Source: Haliea sp. (GTDB taxonomy: Bacteria; Pseudomonadota; Gammaproteobacteria; Pseudomonadales; Halieaceae). Taken from it: DNA of 46,610 nucleotides. The stretch covers positions 1-46,610 of the forward strand of contig PKDD01000141.1 in assembly GCA_002862465.1 (NCBI GenBank), in the 5' to 3' direction. Shown piece after piece: positions 35,257 to 44,228 of this stretch (position 1 is the first letter of the stretch; each line of letters starts with the position of its first letter). Position numbers and translations under genes: made by a program. The notes under the pieces were generated by a model. That model had not been told where the DNA came from, did not search any database, and saw nothing but the letters and a program-made list of their open reading frames with translations.

Positions 35257-37413
35257 ATGAGTTATATACGACTAGAAAAAGATGCAGATGGCATCGTGGA
35301 ACTGATTTTTGATCAAGACGGCAAGTCTGTAAACGTCATGGGCGATGAATATGCCGCGGCTATGCCTAAGGCGTTGGATGAACTGGAGGCACAGCAAGAG
35401 GAGATCACCGGTGTATACATCCGCAGTGGTAAGCCTGGCCAATTTTTTGCTGGAGGTGACATTTCGTTGATGCTGGAGATGGATCTGCATCCGAACGATG
35501 CCGAGCGCAAGCGCATGCTTGATGGCATTATCGCCGCCAAGGCACCCTTGCGCAGACTAGAAGCGCTGGGTGTGCCGATTGCAGTGGGTATCAACGGTGC
35601 AGCCCTGGGCGGTGGTTTTGAAATCGCTCTTGCGTGTCATTATCGTCTTGCCGTAGATGACAAGCAGGTGCAGATTGGTTTGCCTGAAGCCATGCTCGGC
35701 CTGATGCCCGGTGCCGGTGGCATAGTGCGCATGGTGCGTTTGCTGGGCATGCAGGATGCCGTGACCTTGATTTCTCAAGGCAAGCGACTGGACGCAGGGC
35801 AGGCCGTTGAAAAAGGCTTGGTGCATGAGTTGGCTACTAGCGAAGAAGAAATGGCGAAGAAAGCCAAGGCATGGATAAAGTCTAACCCCGATGCACAGCA
35901 GCCTTGGGAGCGATCCAGCTATAGCATTCCTGGTGGAGCGCCCGGCGATCCCGCGACGCAAGCATTGACCTATTTCGGCCCAGTAAATGTCATGGTTCAA
36001 ACCAAAGGCAATATGCCCGCACAGCAGGTTATTATGGCTGCCGTTATAGATTCTGCCCGAGTCGACTATGACACGGCGCACACTATAGAGGCGCGTTATT
36101 TCCAGCGTTTGTTGTTGGATCAGGTCGCGCGCAATATGATGACGACGTTCTTCGTGCAAATGAACCAGATGGATGCAGGCGCATCGCGCCCTGACGGGGT
36201 TGCAAAAACTGCGGTGAAAAAACTCGGCATACTGGGTGCGGGGGTGATGGGTGCAGGTATTGCTTTCAATGCAGCGAAGGTAGGTATCGACGTCATATTA
36301 AAAGACCTTACCCTTGAGAATGCGGAGAAGGGCAAGGCGTATGCCGCCGCTGTTTGCGAAAAAATCCGCAGTATTGATAAGGCCGGATCGAAGACGCTGC
36401 TGGCACGAATCCAGCCTACGGCAGAGGTGAATGATCTTGCCGATTGTGACCTAGTGATCGAGGCCGTGTTTGAGGACCGCGCAGTGAAGGCTTTAGTCAC
36501 TAGAGAGACTGAAGCGGTGTTAGCTGAGTCAGTGGTATTTGCCACCAATACCTCAGCGCTGCCCATTACCGAACTGGCGCAGGCATCACAACGCCCTGAA
36601 AACTTTATTGGTATGCATTTCTTCTCTCCGGCAGAGAGAATGCCGTTGGTCGAGATTATCGTCGGTGATAAAACTTCAGATGAAACGCTTGCAAAGGCGT
36701 TTGACCTAACTCAAAAGTTGGGGAAGAAGCCTATCGTGGTGAGGGACTCTCCGGGATTTTTCACCACGCGTGTCATCGGACAAACCATCACCCAAGGCCA
36801 AATGATGCTTGCAGAGGGCGTTAATCCGGCGCTTATCGAAAATGCTGCGGCCTTTAATGGCTCGCCGATGGGCCCGCTTGAAACACTGGATAACATTTCT
36901 ATCGAGACCGCCTACCATGCAATGAAGCAAACTCAGGCAGACGCAGTCGCTGCTGGTGAGGAGCCTGCAACGGGGCCACAGGTTGAGGTGATTCGTATTA
37001 TGTTTGAGGACATCGGTCGCAAGGGCCAAAACAAGGGAGGCGGCTTTTACGATTACGATGATAAGGGTAAGAAAATCGCCACTTGGGCTGGCCTGAAAGA
37101 TGTTTTTGCCCCAAATGGGTATACGGATATTCCCTATCAGGATATCAAAGATCGCCTGCTGTTCCCGCAAGTGTTAGAGGCTATTCGTATTATGGAGGAG
37201 GGTGTGATGACGAGCGTTGTCGACGGCAATATTGGCTCCATTATGGGTATTGGTTTTCCGCCCCATACCGGTGGCGTGTTTCAATGTGTAAATGCCTATG
37301 GACTGCAGGCCTTTGCCGAGAGAGCGCAGGATTTGCGAGCGAAGTACGGGCCTGCTTTTGCGCCGCCTCAATTATTGTTGGACATGGCGGCGCAGGGTAA
37401 GGTTTTCGCCTGA
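35257..37413 (+). CDS. 3-Hydroxyacyl-CoA dehydrogenase/enoyl-CoA hydratase (FadB/FadJ-like)
   Basis: 718 residues from ATG 35257 (GGAG upstream). The N-terminal crotonase domain has FFAGGDISLML, NGAALGGGFEIALACHYRL with E122 and LPEAMLGLMPGAGG with E144 as the two catalytic acids. The NAD domain starts near 323 with LGAGVMGAGIAFNA and has IGMHFFSPAERMPLVEII with the catalytic His; the C-terminal domain has SPGFFTTRV and GGGFYDYDDKGKK. It carries out hydration and dehydrogenation in fatty-acid beta-oxidation, with the upstream thiolase. It could be named fadB or fadJ; the order thiolase first is opposite to E. coli fadBA. Confidence 0.93.
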   Translation: MSYIRLEKDADGIVELIFDQDGKSVNVMGDEYAAAMPKALDELEAQQEEITGVYIRSGKPGQFFAGGDISLMLEMDLHPNDAERKRMLDGIIAAKAPLRRLEALGVPIAVGINGAALGGGFEIALACHYRLAVDDKQVQIGLPEAMLGLMPGAGGIVRMVRLLGMQDAVTLISQGKRLDAGQAVEKGLVHELATSEEEMAKKAKAWIKSNPDAQQPWERSSYSIPGGAPGDPATQALTYFGPVNVMVQTKGNMPAQQVIMAAVIDSARVDYDTAHTIEARYFQRLLLDQVARNMMTTFFVQMNQMDAGASRPDGVAKTAVKKLGILGAGVMGAGIAFNAAKVGIDVILKDLTLENAEKGKAYAAAVCEKIRSIDKAGSKTLLARIQPTAEVNDLADCDLVIEAVFEDRAVKALVTRETEAVLAESVVFATNTSALPITELAQASQRPENFIGMHFFSPAERMPLVEIIVGDKTSDETLAKAFDLTQKLGKKPIVVRDSPGFFTTRVIGQTITQGQMMLAEGVNPALIENAAAFNGSPMGPLETLDNISIETAYHAMKQTQADAVAAGEEPATGPQVEVIRIMFEDIGRKGQNKGGGFYDYDDKGKKIATWAGLKDVFAPNGYTDIPYQDIKDRLLFPQVLEAIRIMEEGVMTSVVDGNIGSIMGIGFPPHTGGVFQCVNAYGLQAFAERAQDLRAKYGPAFAPPQLLLDMAAQGKVFA

Positions 37414-37643
37414 AGGACAGGCACTGGAGCTTTGGAATTGCTTTCGCTTTGAGCCCGAGGTTGTCAAATTGCCTTACTCGCTATTGAGCTAGGGGGATGT
37501 GCAACTCCTTGTCGGTTTCAAAAAACCGGTTGGGGTGCAGCACAGATAACCTCAGATCAGGTTTCAGTGATGCTCAAATTGAAGTCTTCGGGTGAAGCTG
37601 CAGCGAGCGATCAGGCGCAGCCACGCTTATTTTGCCAGGTCCT

Positions 37644-39131
37644 TTAGTAGCGGTAAGCAAGGGCCTCGGCAATATGTGTCATACCAATGGATTTGCACTG
37701 TTCGAGATCAGCCAGTGTGCGCGCTACCCGCAGTGTTCTATGTAACCCTCTTGCAGATAAGTGCATTCTTGTTGCGGCCGCTATTAGGCGCTTATTTTCT
37801 TCCTCTCCCAGTGAGCAAATGTTTGCTAACTTGTCGGGTGGGAGTTGCGAATTAGGTTTCCCTTGGCGCGCTTCCTGCACTGTCCGGCAACGATGGACGC
37901 GTTCTTGGACGACACTGGAGGGCTCGCCGACCGTGGCCGGGGTCAATAATTGTTCAGGCGTTAACCGGCTGACTTGAACGTGGAGATCGATGCGGTCCAA
38001 TAGCGGCCCTGACACACGTGATCGGTAGCGCTGGATTTGTTCCGGTGTGCAGTGGCAAGCTCGATCGGAGTCTCCGAGGTAGCCGCAGGGGCAGGGGTTC
38101 ATCGCGGCGACTAACTGAAATTGGGCGGGGTAGGTGATTCTGTGACTCGCCCGCGCCAGCGTGATCTCACCGGATTCCATCGGCTCCCTGAGAACTTCGA
38201 GGCAGTGGCGGCTAAATTCTGGTAGCTCGTCTAAAAACAGCACGCCGCCGTGAGCAAGGGAAATTTCCCCCGGCAGCGGCTTGCTGCCGCCGCCGACCAG
38301 CGCGGCAGCGCTCGCACTGTGGTGTGGATTGCGAAACGGTCGCTGAAAAACCAAGTCGCCCTCAGTAAAAGGGTTGTAAATATCGCGTAACGCCAGTCCA
38401 AGCAGAGCCTCACGCGGAGTAGGTGGCGGCAGTATCCCAGGTAGGCGACTGGCAAGCAGTGTTTTTCCGGTCCCTGGAGGACCCCAAAGCAGGAGATTAT
38501 GACCACCTCCAGCGGCTATTTCCAGTGCGCGTCGGGCACCTTCCTGGCCTACCACGTCACATAAATCTGGGTGTTCTTGTGCCATAGCGGCGAGTCCGGC
38601 TTGTGCTGCTGTGATGTTCTCACTGCCGTTCAGGTGCGCGCAGAGCGCAAGAATATCGGGTGCTGCAATTACTTTGCTGTCGGGAATGATTGCAGCAGTT
38701 GGAGCGCATGCGGCGGCAACGACCAACTGGCGACTTTCGCTGCTCGCCGCGATGGCGGCGGCAATCACGCCCGGAACTGCCCTCAGACTACCATCTAGAG
38801 CTAATTCTGCGAGAAATTCATGTTGTGCAAGGCGGTCCTGTGCTACTTGCCCCGACGCACTGAGAATCCCCAATGCGATTGGCAGGTCAAAACGTCCGCC
38901 CTCCTTAGGTAAATCTGCTGGAGCGAGATTTACAGTGATGCGGCGATCCGGGAAGGCGAAGTGGGAATTAAGTATAGCACTGCGGACCCGGTCTTTGCTT
39001 TCGCGTACGGCTATCTCTGGCAAACCTACGATGTTGAAGGCCGGTAGTCCGTTGGATAAATGTGTCTCTACTTTTACGAGAGGGGCATCAATGCCAGATA
39101 GAGCACGACTATAAATAAAAGACAGTTCCAT
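37644..39131 (-). CDS. comM: YifB/ComM-family AAA+ ATPase (Mg-chelatase-like)
   Basis: 495 residues. The N-terminal ChlI-like domain runs to about 160 (KVETHLSNGLPAFNIVGLPE, RITVNLAPADLPKEGGRFDLPIA), then the AAA+ core with Walker A GPPGTGKTLLASRLPG near 217, the RNPHHSASAAALVGGG segment, Walker B FLDELPEF, and AAMNPCPCGYLG with its cysteines; the C-terminal Mg_chelatase_C domain ends the protein. ComM promotes branch migration and integration of transformed DNA in Vibrio and Acinetobacter. AAGGAAG precedes the ATG. It follows ubiK by 64 bases. Confidence 0.93.
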   Translation of the reverse strand: MELSFIYSRALSGIDAPLVKVETHLSNGLPAFNIVGLPEIAVRESKDRVRSAILNSHFAFPDRRITVNLAPADLPKEGGRFDLPIALGILSASGQVAQDRLAQHEFLAELALDGSLRAVPGVIAAAIAASSESRQLVVAAACAPTAAIIPDSKVIAAPDILALCAHLNGSENITAAQAGLAAMAQEHPDLCDVVGQEGARRALEIAAGGGHNLLLWGPPGTGKTLLASRLPGILPPPTPREALLGLALRDIYNPFTEGDLVFQRPFRNPHHSASAAALVGGGSKPLPGEISLAHGGVLFLDELPEFSRHCLEVLREPMESGEITLARASHRITYPAQFQLVAAMNPCPCGYLGDSDRACHCTPEQIQRYRSRVSGPLLDRIDLHVQVSRLTPEQLLTPATVGEPSSVVQERVHRCRTVQEARQGKPNSQLPPDKLANICSLGEEENKRLIAAATRMHLSARGLHRTLRVARTLADLEQCKSIGMTHIAEALAYRY

Positions 39132-39195
39132 GGCTCTTCCTTGAGCTTGTCGTTGCTGCTGTTCGCGATCCTGCGGGTTGGCTGGACCTCGCTGT

Positions 39196-39456
39196 TCACT
39201 CGTCGCTTCGTTGTTCCAGATCCTGTGTCATCGCTGCCAATGTTGCCTCTAGCAAAACCACGCGTGCACGAGTGCGCTGAAGTATTTCAGTCTGGGCGTC
39301 AAACTCATCGCGACTCACCATATCGAGTTTAGACACCGCAGATTGTGCCAATGCGCGCAGGCTTTTATCTACATCGCCCTTGACGCCACTAGCGCCCACC
39401 AGTTCGCTGACCTGCTGCAAGATTTCCCAAGGGGGTGGAGGTGTTTTTAGTGCCAT
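39196..39456 (-). CDS. ubiK: Ubiquinone biosynthesis accessory factor UbiK
   Basis: 86 residues from ATG 39454-39456; an ATG six bases upstream is also possible, and neither has a strong ribosome-binding site. The BMFP/YqiC pattern is clear in the second half: SKLDMVSRDEFDAQTEILQRTRARVVLLEATL, a coiled coil of the UbiK family. UbiK forms a complex with UbiJ to help aerobic ubiquinone synthesis at the membrane. Immediately upstream is the nitrogen-control region of the divergent torF-like/glnK/amtB operon. Downstream 64 bases is comM. Confidence 0.88.
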   Translation of the reverse strand: MALKTPPPPWEILQQVSELVGASGVKGDVDKSLRALAQSAVSKLDMVSRDEFDAQTEILQRTRARVVLLEATLAAMTQDLEQRSDE

Positions 39457-39530
39457 AAGCATACCGTTACATGTCATTGTTACCCTGCGAAAGTCTAGAT
39501 CATTTTGTTGATTGGGCACAGTGCATAAGT

Positions 39531-39549
39531 GCGCACCATATCGGTGCGC
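39531..39549 (+). promoter_or_regulatory. NtrC-type binding site
   Basis: A perfect palindrome: GCGCACC, five bases, GGTGCGC. The core GCACC-N5-GGTGC is the NtrC consensus. It lies about 110 bases upstream of the sigma-54 promoter, a normal enhancer distance. A second weaker half-conserved copy, GCAC-N7-TTGC, is at 39551-39565. Confidence 0.7.
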
Positions 39550-39550
39550 C

Positions 39551-39565
39551 GCACAATAATGTTGC
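39551..39565 (+). promoter_or_regulatory. Secondary NtrC-like site
   Basis: GCACAATAATGTTGC has the GCAC-N7-GTGC spacing with one mismatch. It is about two helix turns from the perfect site, as expected for cooperative NtrC dimers. Confidence 0.45.
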
Positions 39566-39643
39566 CTCATCACTGGCTTAAATGAGTGCGTATTCTGTGA
39601 ATATATTCCATATATGATTGAAATATATAAAAAATATATTTTT

Positions 39644-39659
39644 TGGCACGGCTCCTGCT
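39644..39659 (+). promoter_or_regulatory. Sigma-54 promoter of the porin-glnK-amtB operon
   Basis: TGGCACG, four bases, CTGCT: the consensus is TGGCACG-N4-TTGCW, so only one base of the -12 block differs. The GG and GC dinucleotides are correctly spaced. Transcription would start near 39670, about 82 bases before the porin ATG. A very AT-rich stretch (39595-39643) between the NtrC sites and the promoter may let IHF or intrinsic curvature bend the DNA. Confidence 0.75.
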
Positions 39660-39751
39660 ATTTCCACATGGGAAACTGATGGAAAGGCTCACAGCCCTCT
39701 GAAGCCTCACCACAGCCTGTAATCTAATGTGCAATTTTAGGAGCAAGCAGC

Positions 39752-40486
39752 ATGAAAAACAAAATACTAGGAACAGCAGCAGTGACTTCGGCCCTTTTGG
39801 TTGGTATGGCCACAACGCCAGTACACGCTTTTGATATCAGTGGCAACATCGCTTTAGTCTCTGACTACCGCTTTCGAGGTATCTCCCAGTCGAATCAAGA
39901 TGCGGCCGTTCAGGGTGGATTGGATGCGACATTTGATTCTGGTTTTTATATAGGGACATGGGCTTCATCTGTTGACTTCGGTGATGTCACTGATGGCAGT
40001 GGTAGCTTTGGAACGATGGAGATTGACTACTATGCGGGTTGGGGTGGACCTATCGCTGATAGCGATTTCAGCGCTGATGTTGGTTATATGTACTACCAGT
40101 ATCCTGGCGACACCGTAAACCCCAGTGGCGACTACCAAGAAATTCACGCGACAGGTTCATGGAAGGATCTATCGGTCGGAGTTATTTACTCCAACGATTT
40201 TTATGCTGAGACGGGTAAATACGTTTACTACACGGGCGACTATAGCATGACGATCGCAGAGGATTTTTCTTTGGCGTTACATGTTGGCTATAACGATTTT
40301 GATAAATCGGGTTTCTTTGCCACGGATGAGGACACCTACACCGACTATTCGGTCACCGTCGGCTATACGTTTAAAGGTGTTGATCTATCAGTGGCATGGG
40401 TTGGGACAGATCTGGACGATGTAGACTGCTTCGACTCTAGCATTTGCGATGATACTGCCGTTTTTAGCATCAGTAAAAGCTTGTAA
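39752..40486 (+). CDS. TorF-family putative porin
   Basis: 244 residues. Signal peptide MKNKILGTAAVTSALLVGMATTPVHA, probably cut after residue 26. The mature protein opens with FDISGNIALVSDYRFRGISQSNQDAAVQGG, the signature of the TorF (TIGR02001) family, and shows alternating beta strands with aromatic ends throughout (AGWGG, VGYMYYQYP, HVGYNDFDKSG, VGYTFKGVDLSVAW). It should be a small outer-membrane beta-barrel. Placed directly after the sigma-54 promoter and before glnK-amtB, it may take up a nitrogen source; this is an inference from position. Confidence 0.87.
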   Translation: MKNKILGTAAVTSALLVGMATTPVHAFDISGNIALVSDYRFRGISQSNQDAAVQGGLDATFDSGFYIGTWASSVDFGDVTDGSGSFGTMEIDYYAGWGGPIADSDFSADVGYMYYQYPGDTVNPSGDYQEIHATGSWKDLSVGVIYSNDFYAETGKYVYYTGDYSMTIAEDFSLALHVGYNDFDKSGFFATDEDTYTDYSVTVGYTFKGVDLSVAWVGTDLDDVDCFDSSICDDTAVFSISKSL

Positions 40487-40876
<390 letters not shown>

Positions 40877-40915
40877 CACTATTCCTAAACGACCGTTAGT
40901 GGAGGGGTTATACCC

Positions 40916-42175
40916 ATGGAACAAAATATTTTCGAACTACAGTACGCCTTAGATACTTTTTACTTCTTAATCTGTGGTGCGCTAGTAATGTGGATGGCAG
41001 CAGGTTTCGCTATGCTTGAGGCAGGCCTAGTCCGCTCCAAGAACACGACAGAGATTCTACTAAAGAACATCTCACTGTATGCAGTGGCATGCACTATGTA
41101 CATGATCTGCGGTTACGCGATTATGTACGGGGGTGGTGACTTTTCTATGTTTTTGAGTGGCATCGAGTCTAACGGCGTGACGGGTGCAGAAGAGCCCGCC
41201 ACTTATGCACCCTCTGCTGACTTTTTCTTTCAGGTAGTGTTTGTCGCTACCGCAATGTCTATCGTGTCGGGAGCTGTAGCGGAGCGCATGAAATTATGGG
41301 CATTTCTTGCTTTCGCCATTGTCATGTCGGGCTTCATCTACCCGATGGAGGGCTCATGGACTTGGGGCGGGCAATCAGTTTTCGGCTTGTATACACTGGC
41401 TGATCTTGGTTTCTCTGACTTTGCCGGATCTGGCATTGTGCACATGGCGGGAGCGTCCGCCGCCCTCGCTGGTGTACTTCTGCTGGGTGCACGGAAAGGC
41501 AAATACGCCGCGGATGGCTCGGTGAAACCTATCCCAGGTGCTAATATGCCGATGGCAACGTTAGGAACTTTTATTCTGTGGATGGGCTGGTTCGGCTTCA
41601 ATGGTGGCTCTGTTTTGGCAACCGCGAGCGTCGACAGTGCTAATGCTGTTGCAGTGGTCTTCATGAATACCAATGCATCAGCAGCAGGCGGTCTGATCGG
41701 CGCGATGATTTTAGCTCGGATTATTTTTGGAAAAGCAGACCTCACGATGGCGCTCAACGGCGCGCTGGCCGGTCTAGTCGCTATTACCGCTGAGCCATCT
41801 ACCCCCACCGCTTTGCAGGCTACATTATTTGGAGTCTTGGGTGGTGTGTTGGTGGTGTTTGCCATAGTTACGCTGGATAAGCTCAAGATTGATGATCCTG
41901 TCGGTGCGATTTCAGTGCACGGTGTGGTTGGTCTGTTGGGTCTGCTGTTAGTTCCAATTACCAACGGCGAAAATGCATCATTTAGTGGGCAACTCATCGG
42001 TGCCTTGACGATCTTTGTCTGGGTCTTTGTTACCAGCTTCATAGTGTGGGCTATCCTAAAAGCAGTCATGGGTATTCGTGTCAGCGAACAGGAAGAATAT
42101 GAAGGCGTAGATATGTCGCAGTGCGGCATGGAAGCTTACCCTGAATTTGTTGGGGCTAGCGGCAGCGGCCGCTAA
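40916..42175 (+). CDS. amtB: Ammonium transporter
   Basis: 419 residues with 11 expected membrane helices. AMLEAGLVRSKNTTEILLKN near the start, GSWTWGG, DFAGSGIVHMAGASAALAGV with the first pore histidine, LGTFILWMGWFGFNGGS, and ISVHGVVGLLGLLL with the second are Amt/Rh-family landmarks. It conducts ammonium inward and is gated by GlnK at the cytoplasmic side. No cleavable signal is apparent. GGAGGGG precedes the ATG. The terminator at 42220 follows. Confidence 0.95.
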   Translation: MEQNIFELQYALDTFYFLICGALVMWMAAGFAMLEAGLVRSKNTTEILLKNISLYAVACTMYMICGYAIMYGGGDFSMFLSGIESNGVTGAEEPATYAPSADFFFQVVFVATAMSIVSGAVAERMKLWAFLAFAIVMSGFIYPMEGSWTWGGQSVFGLYTLADLGFSDFAGSGIVHMAGASAALAGVLLLGARKGKYAADGSVKPIPGANMPMATLGTFILWMGWFGFNGGSVLATASVDSANAVAVVFMNTNASAAGGLIGAMILARIIFGKADLTMALNGALAGLVAITAEPSTPTALQATLFGVLGGVLVVFAIVTLDKLKIDDPVGAISVHGVVGLLGLLLVPITNGENASFSGQLIGALTIFVWVFVTSFIVWAILKAVMGIRVSEQEEYEGVDMSQCGMEAYPEFVGASGSGR

Positions 42176-42219
42176 TGACCACGGTAGTCCTTGCGGGTGC
42201 ATTTTGCGACCCGTTTTTA

Positions 42220-42243
42220 GGGGGTCTTCGGGCCCCCTTTTTT
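42220..42243 (+). terminator. Rho-independent terminator after amtB
   Basis: GGGGGTC (42220-42226) pairs with GGCCCCC (42231-42237, one T-G wobble), with a TTCG tetraloop, followed by six T residues. Confidence 0.85.
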
Positions 42244-42263
42244 GTATCCTCGTGAGACTGCGC

Positions 42264-42269
42264 TATACT
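42264..42269 (+). promoter_or_regulatory. Possible -10 box of the SHOCT lipoprotein gene
   Basis: TATACT lies about 90 bases before the ATG at 42358, with TTGTAT 16 bases further upstream as a weak -35. It lies just past the amtB terminator. Confidence 0.35.
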
Positions 42270-42357
42270 TGAGGCGTTTATTTCAGTTCCGCATGTTATT
42301 CTTATTCTGATAGAGTAATTACTCAGTCTAATAAGTAAATTTTGAGGAAAATTTAAA

Positions 42358-42561
42358 ATGTATAAAAAGTTAATTATTGCGTCCAGCATTTTAGTGCTTA
42401 CCATGGGTTTGTCGGCATGCGGGGGCGGATCCACCACCACCAAGGTTGAGACTACGGGAACCCAGGGGCAGCAGTTACTCGATTTGAAGAAGGCTCTCGA
42501 TCAGGGCGTGATAACCGAAAGTGAGTATAAGCGAACCAAGAGCAAGATTCTCAAGGGCTAA
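42358..42561 (+). CDS. Small SHOCT-domain lipoprotein
   Basis: 67 residues. MYKKLIIASSILVLTMGLSAC is a lipoprotein signal with lipobox LSAC; a GGGSTTTK linker follows. The C-terminal LLDLKKALDQGVITESEYKRTKSKIL is a SHOCT domain, a short helical motif of oligomerising proteins. GAGGAAAA precedes the ATG. Small envelope proteins of this kind are common and uncharacterised. Convergent with the HAD gene, with 18 bases between stops. Confidence 0.82.
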   Translation: MYKKLIIASSILVLTMGLSACGGGSTTTKVETTGTQGQQLLDLKKALDQGVITESEYKRTKSKILKG

Positions 42562-42579
42562 CGGCGGCGCTCGGCGATC

Positions 42580-43287
42580 CTAGCGGCCGTCAGCAATGTG
42601 ATCTATGGCTGCGGGTAATTGCCGTAAATTCACAATTTCGCGGTCGGGCCGAGCCCCATCAAGCCAAGGTTTTTGCCGGATATTCACCCACACCGTGTGC
42701 ATACCCATGTTGTGGGCTCCTCGGATGTCATGTTCAGGATCATCCCCCACGTGAATAATTTGCTCAGCAGCAGTCCCCGTTTTTTTTAGAGCTGCTTGGA
42801 ACATAGCGGGATGAGGCTTACTGGTACCTATATCCTCTGCAGAAAACGCGAAATCAAAATAGTCGCCAGCATCGGTCTTGTAGATATCAGCATTTCCATT
42901 AGTCAGGGCGCCTACGGTATAGCGTTGCGCCAGTAGTTTCAGGACATCCAAGGCCTCCTCGTAAAGCTCGACCTTTTGTCGCGCGCCTAAAAACACTTCA
43001 AATGCTTGTCGTGCGCCGCTCACAGCCTCTTCTTCAGAGTAACCCCCGGCAATCTGCAGTTCATAGAGCATTTGAGTGCGCATTTGGCTGACGTGGTGCG
43101 CTAGCTCAGGGTGGCGCCTCCAGACAGATTTTTTAAACTCTAAGAGAGCCTCATGATCGAAAGCAGCTACTGCACCGGGTCGGTGTTGCAGTAGCCACTG
43201 TTGTTGTATTTGTTCCGCTTTGATCAGCGAAGGTTCCACATCCCACAATGTGTTATCTAGGTCAAAGGTGATAACAGAAATGGTCAT
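42580..43287 (-). CDS. HAD-superfamily hydrolase (YigB-like)
   Basis: 235 residues from ATG 43285-43287, one base after the xerC stop. HAD motif I is FDLDNTLWD with D9 and D11, motif II LTNGNAD near 124, motif III lysine in GTSKPHPAMF near 153, and motif IV HVGDDPEHDIRGA near 177. A helical cap lies between motif I and II. In E. coli the xerC neighbour YigB dephosphorylates FMN in riboflavin synthesis; the same position in the dapF-DUF484-xerC-HAD operon supports a YigB-like role, which is an inference. Confidence 0.87.
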   Translation of the reverse strand: MTISVITFDLDNTLWDVEPSLIKAEQIQQQWLLQHRPGAVAAFDHEALLEFKKSVWRRHPELAHHVSQMRTQMLYELQIAGGYSEEEAVSGARQAFEVFLGARQKVELYEEALDVLKLLAQRYTVGALTNGNADIYKTDAGDYFDFAFSAEDIGTSKPHPAMFQAALKKTGTAAEQIIHVGDDPEHDIRGAHNMGMHTVWVNIRQKPWLDGARPDREIVNLRQLPAAIDHIADGR

Positions 43288-43288
43288 C

Positions 43289-44221
43289 CTAGTCTTCGCT
43301 GCGACGTTTGGCGCGAGGATGTGATGCGTCGTACACCTTGGCGAGGTGTTGAAAGTCGAGATGAGTATAAATCTGTGTGGTGGAAATGTTTGCATGGCCT
43401 AGTAGTTCTTGGACGGCACGCAGGTCGCCGCTGGATTCCAGCATGTGACTGGCGAACGAGTGGCGCAACATATGAGGATGTATATCTTGGTGCATGCCAG
43501 ACTTGCGACCCTGAAGCTTCAATCGTGCCTGAATATTGCGCACGCTTACGCGGCGGCCTCGGTTGCTGGTAAATAGAGCACCAGAGTCAACTGTTCCAAC
43601 ACAGTCCGGTGGACGGACTTCCAGCCAGCGCGCGATCGCCTGCAGTGCTGTTGCGCCGATCGGGACGGTCCGCGTTTTTCTACCCTTGCCGGTTATGGTT
43701 AGCAGCTTGGTTTGTGAGTCTAGGTCATTGACATTCACCGAGGCTAATTCTGCCAAGCGCAGCCCCGAGGAGTAAAACAATTCCGCTATCGCGCTGTCGC
43801 GACGGGCGATCGCTGTGTCTGAGTCGAAGACCAGATACTTGTCTACCTGGTCAGCATCCAGCGTTTTGGGTAGTTTACGCGGCTTGCGCGGCGCCTGCAC
43901 GCTCGTTGCCGGATTGCGCAGTATGCCGTTTTCACGCCCAAGAAAGTGGTAATAGGAGCGGGTGGCGGAAAGGCTACGCTGAATGCTGCCGCCGGCCAAA
44001 CCGCGACGATGTAGTTGGCCTGCCCATGCGCGAATATCGGCCTCTACCAGCGTCTCCATGGCGTCCTTATTGTTTGTTGCGCAGTAACGCTGCAGTGATA
44101 ACAAGTCGCGCTTATAATTGCCAATGGTATGAGGTGAAAGTCTGCGTACGTCTCGCAGATAAGTGATAAAGCGTTCAGCGGATTCATTCAGAGTAGCATC
44201 CGGCGCGGTACTGTCTATCAC
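43289..44221 (-). CDS. xerC: Tyrosine recombinase XerC
   Basis: 310 residues with a GTG start. The N-terminal SAM-like domain runs to about 105. The catalytic residues are R155 (SSGLRLAEL), K179 (TGKGRKTR), H250-x2-R253 (HMLRHSFASHML), H276 (LLGHANIS) and Y285 (QIYTHL). XerC with XerD resolves chromosome dimers at dif. It lies seven bases after the DUF484 gene and one base before the HAD gene, the usual order of this operon. Confidence 0.95.
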   Translation of the reverse strand: MIDSTAPDATLNESAERFITYLRDVRRLSPHTIGNYKRDLLSLQRYCATNNKDAMETLVEADIRAWAGQLHRRGLAGGSIQRSLSATRSYYHFLGRENGILRNPATSVQAPRKPRKLPKTLDADQVDKYLVFDSDTAIARRDSAIAELFYSSGLRLAELASVNVNDLDSQTKLLTITGKGRKTRTVPIGATALQAIARWLEVRPPDCVGTVDSGALFTSNRGRRVSVRNIQARLKLQGRKSGMHQDIHPHMLRHSFASHMLESSGDLRAVQELLGHANISTTQIYTHLDFQHLAKVYDASHPRAKRRSED

Positions 44222-44228
44222 GATCTGC

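Noticed and set aside
37513-37528. CGGTTT-CAAA-AAACCG hairpin downstream of the multifunctional beta-oxidation gene
   Set aside because: No T tract follows on either strand; not enough to call a terminator. The rest of 37414-37643 shows nothing.
39516-39532. GCAC-N9-GTGC near the NtrC palindrome
   Set aside because: The spacing is two bases longer than the NtrC consensus (GCAC-N7-GTGC), so it is not counted as a site.
41338-42129. Leftward frame of about 260 codons inside amtB
   Set aside because: Antisense to a clear ammonium transporter; proline- and threonine-rich translation is the shadow of membrane-helix codons.
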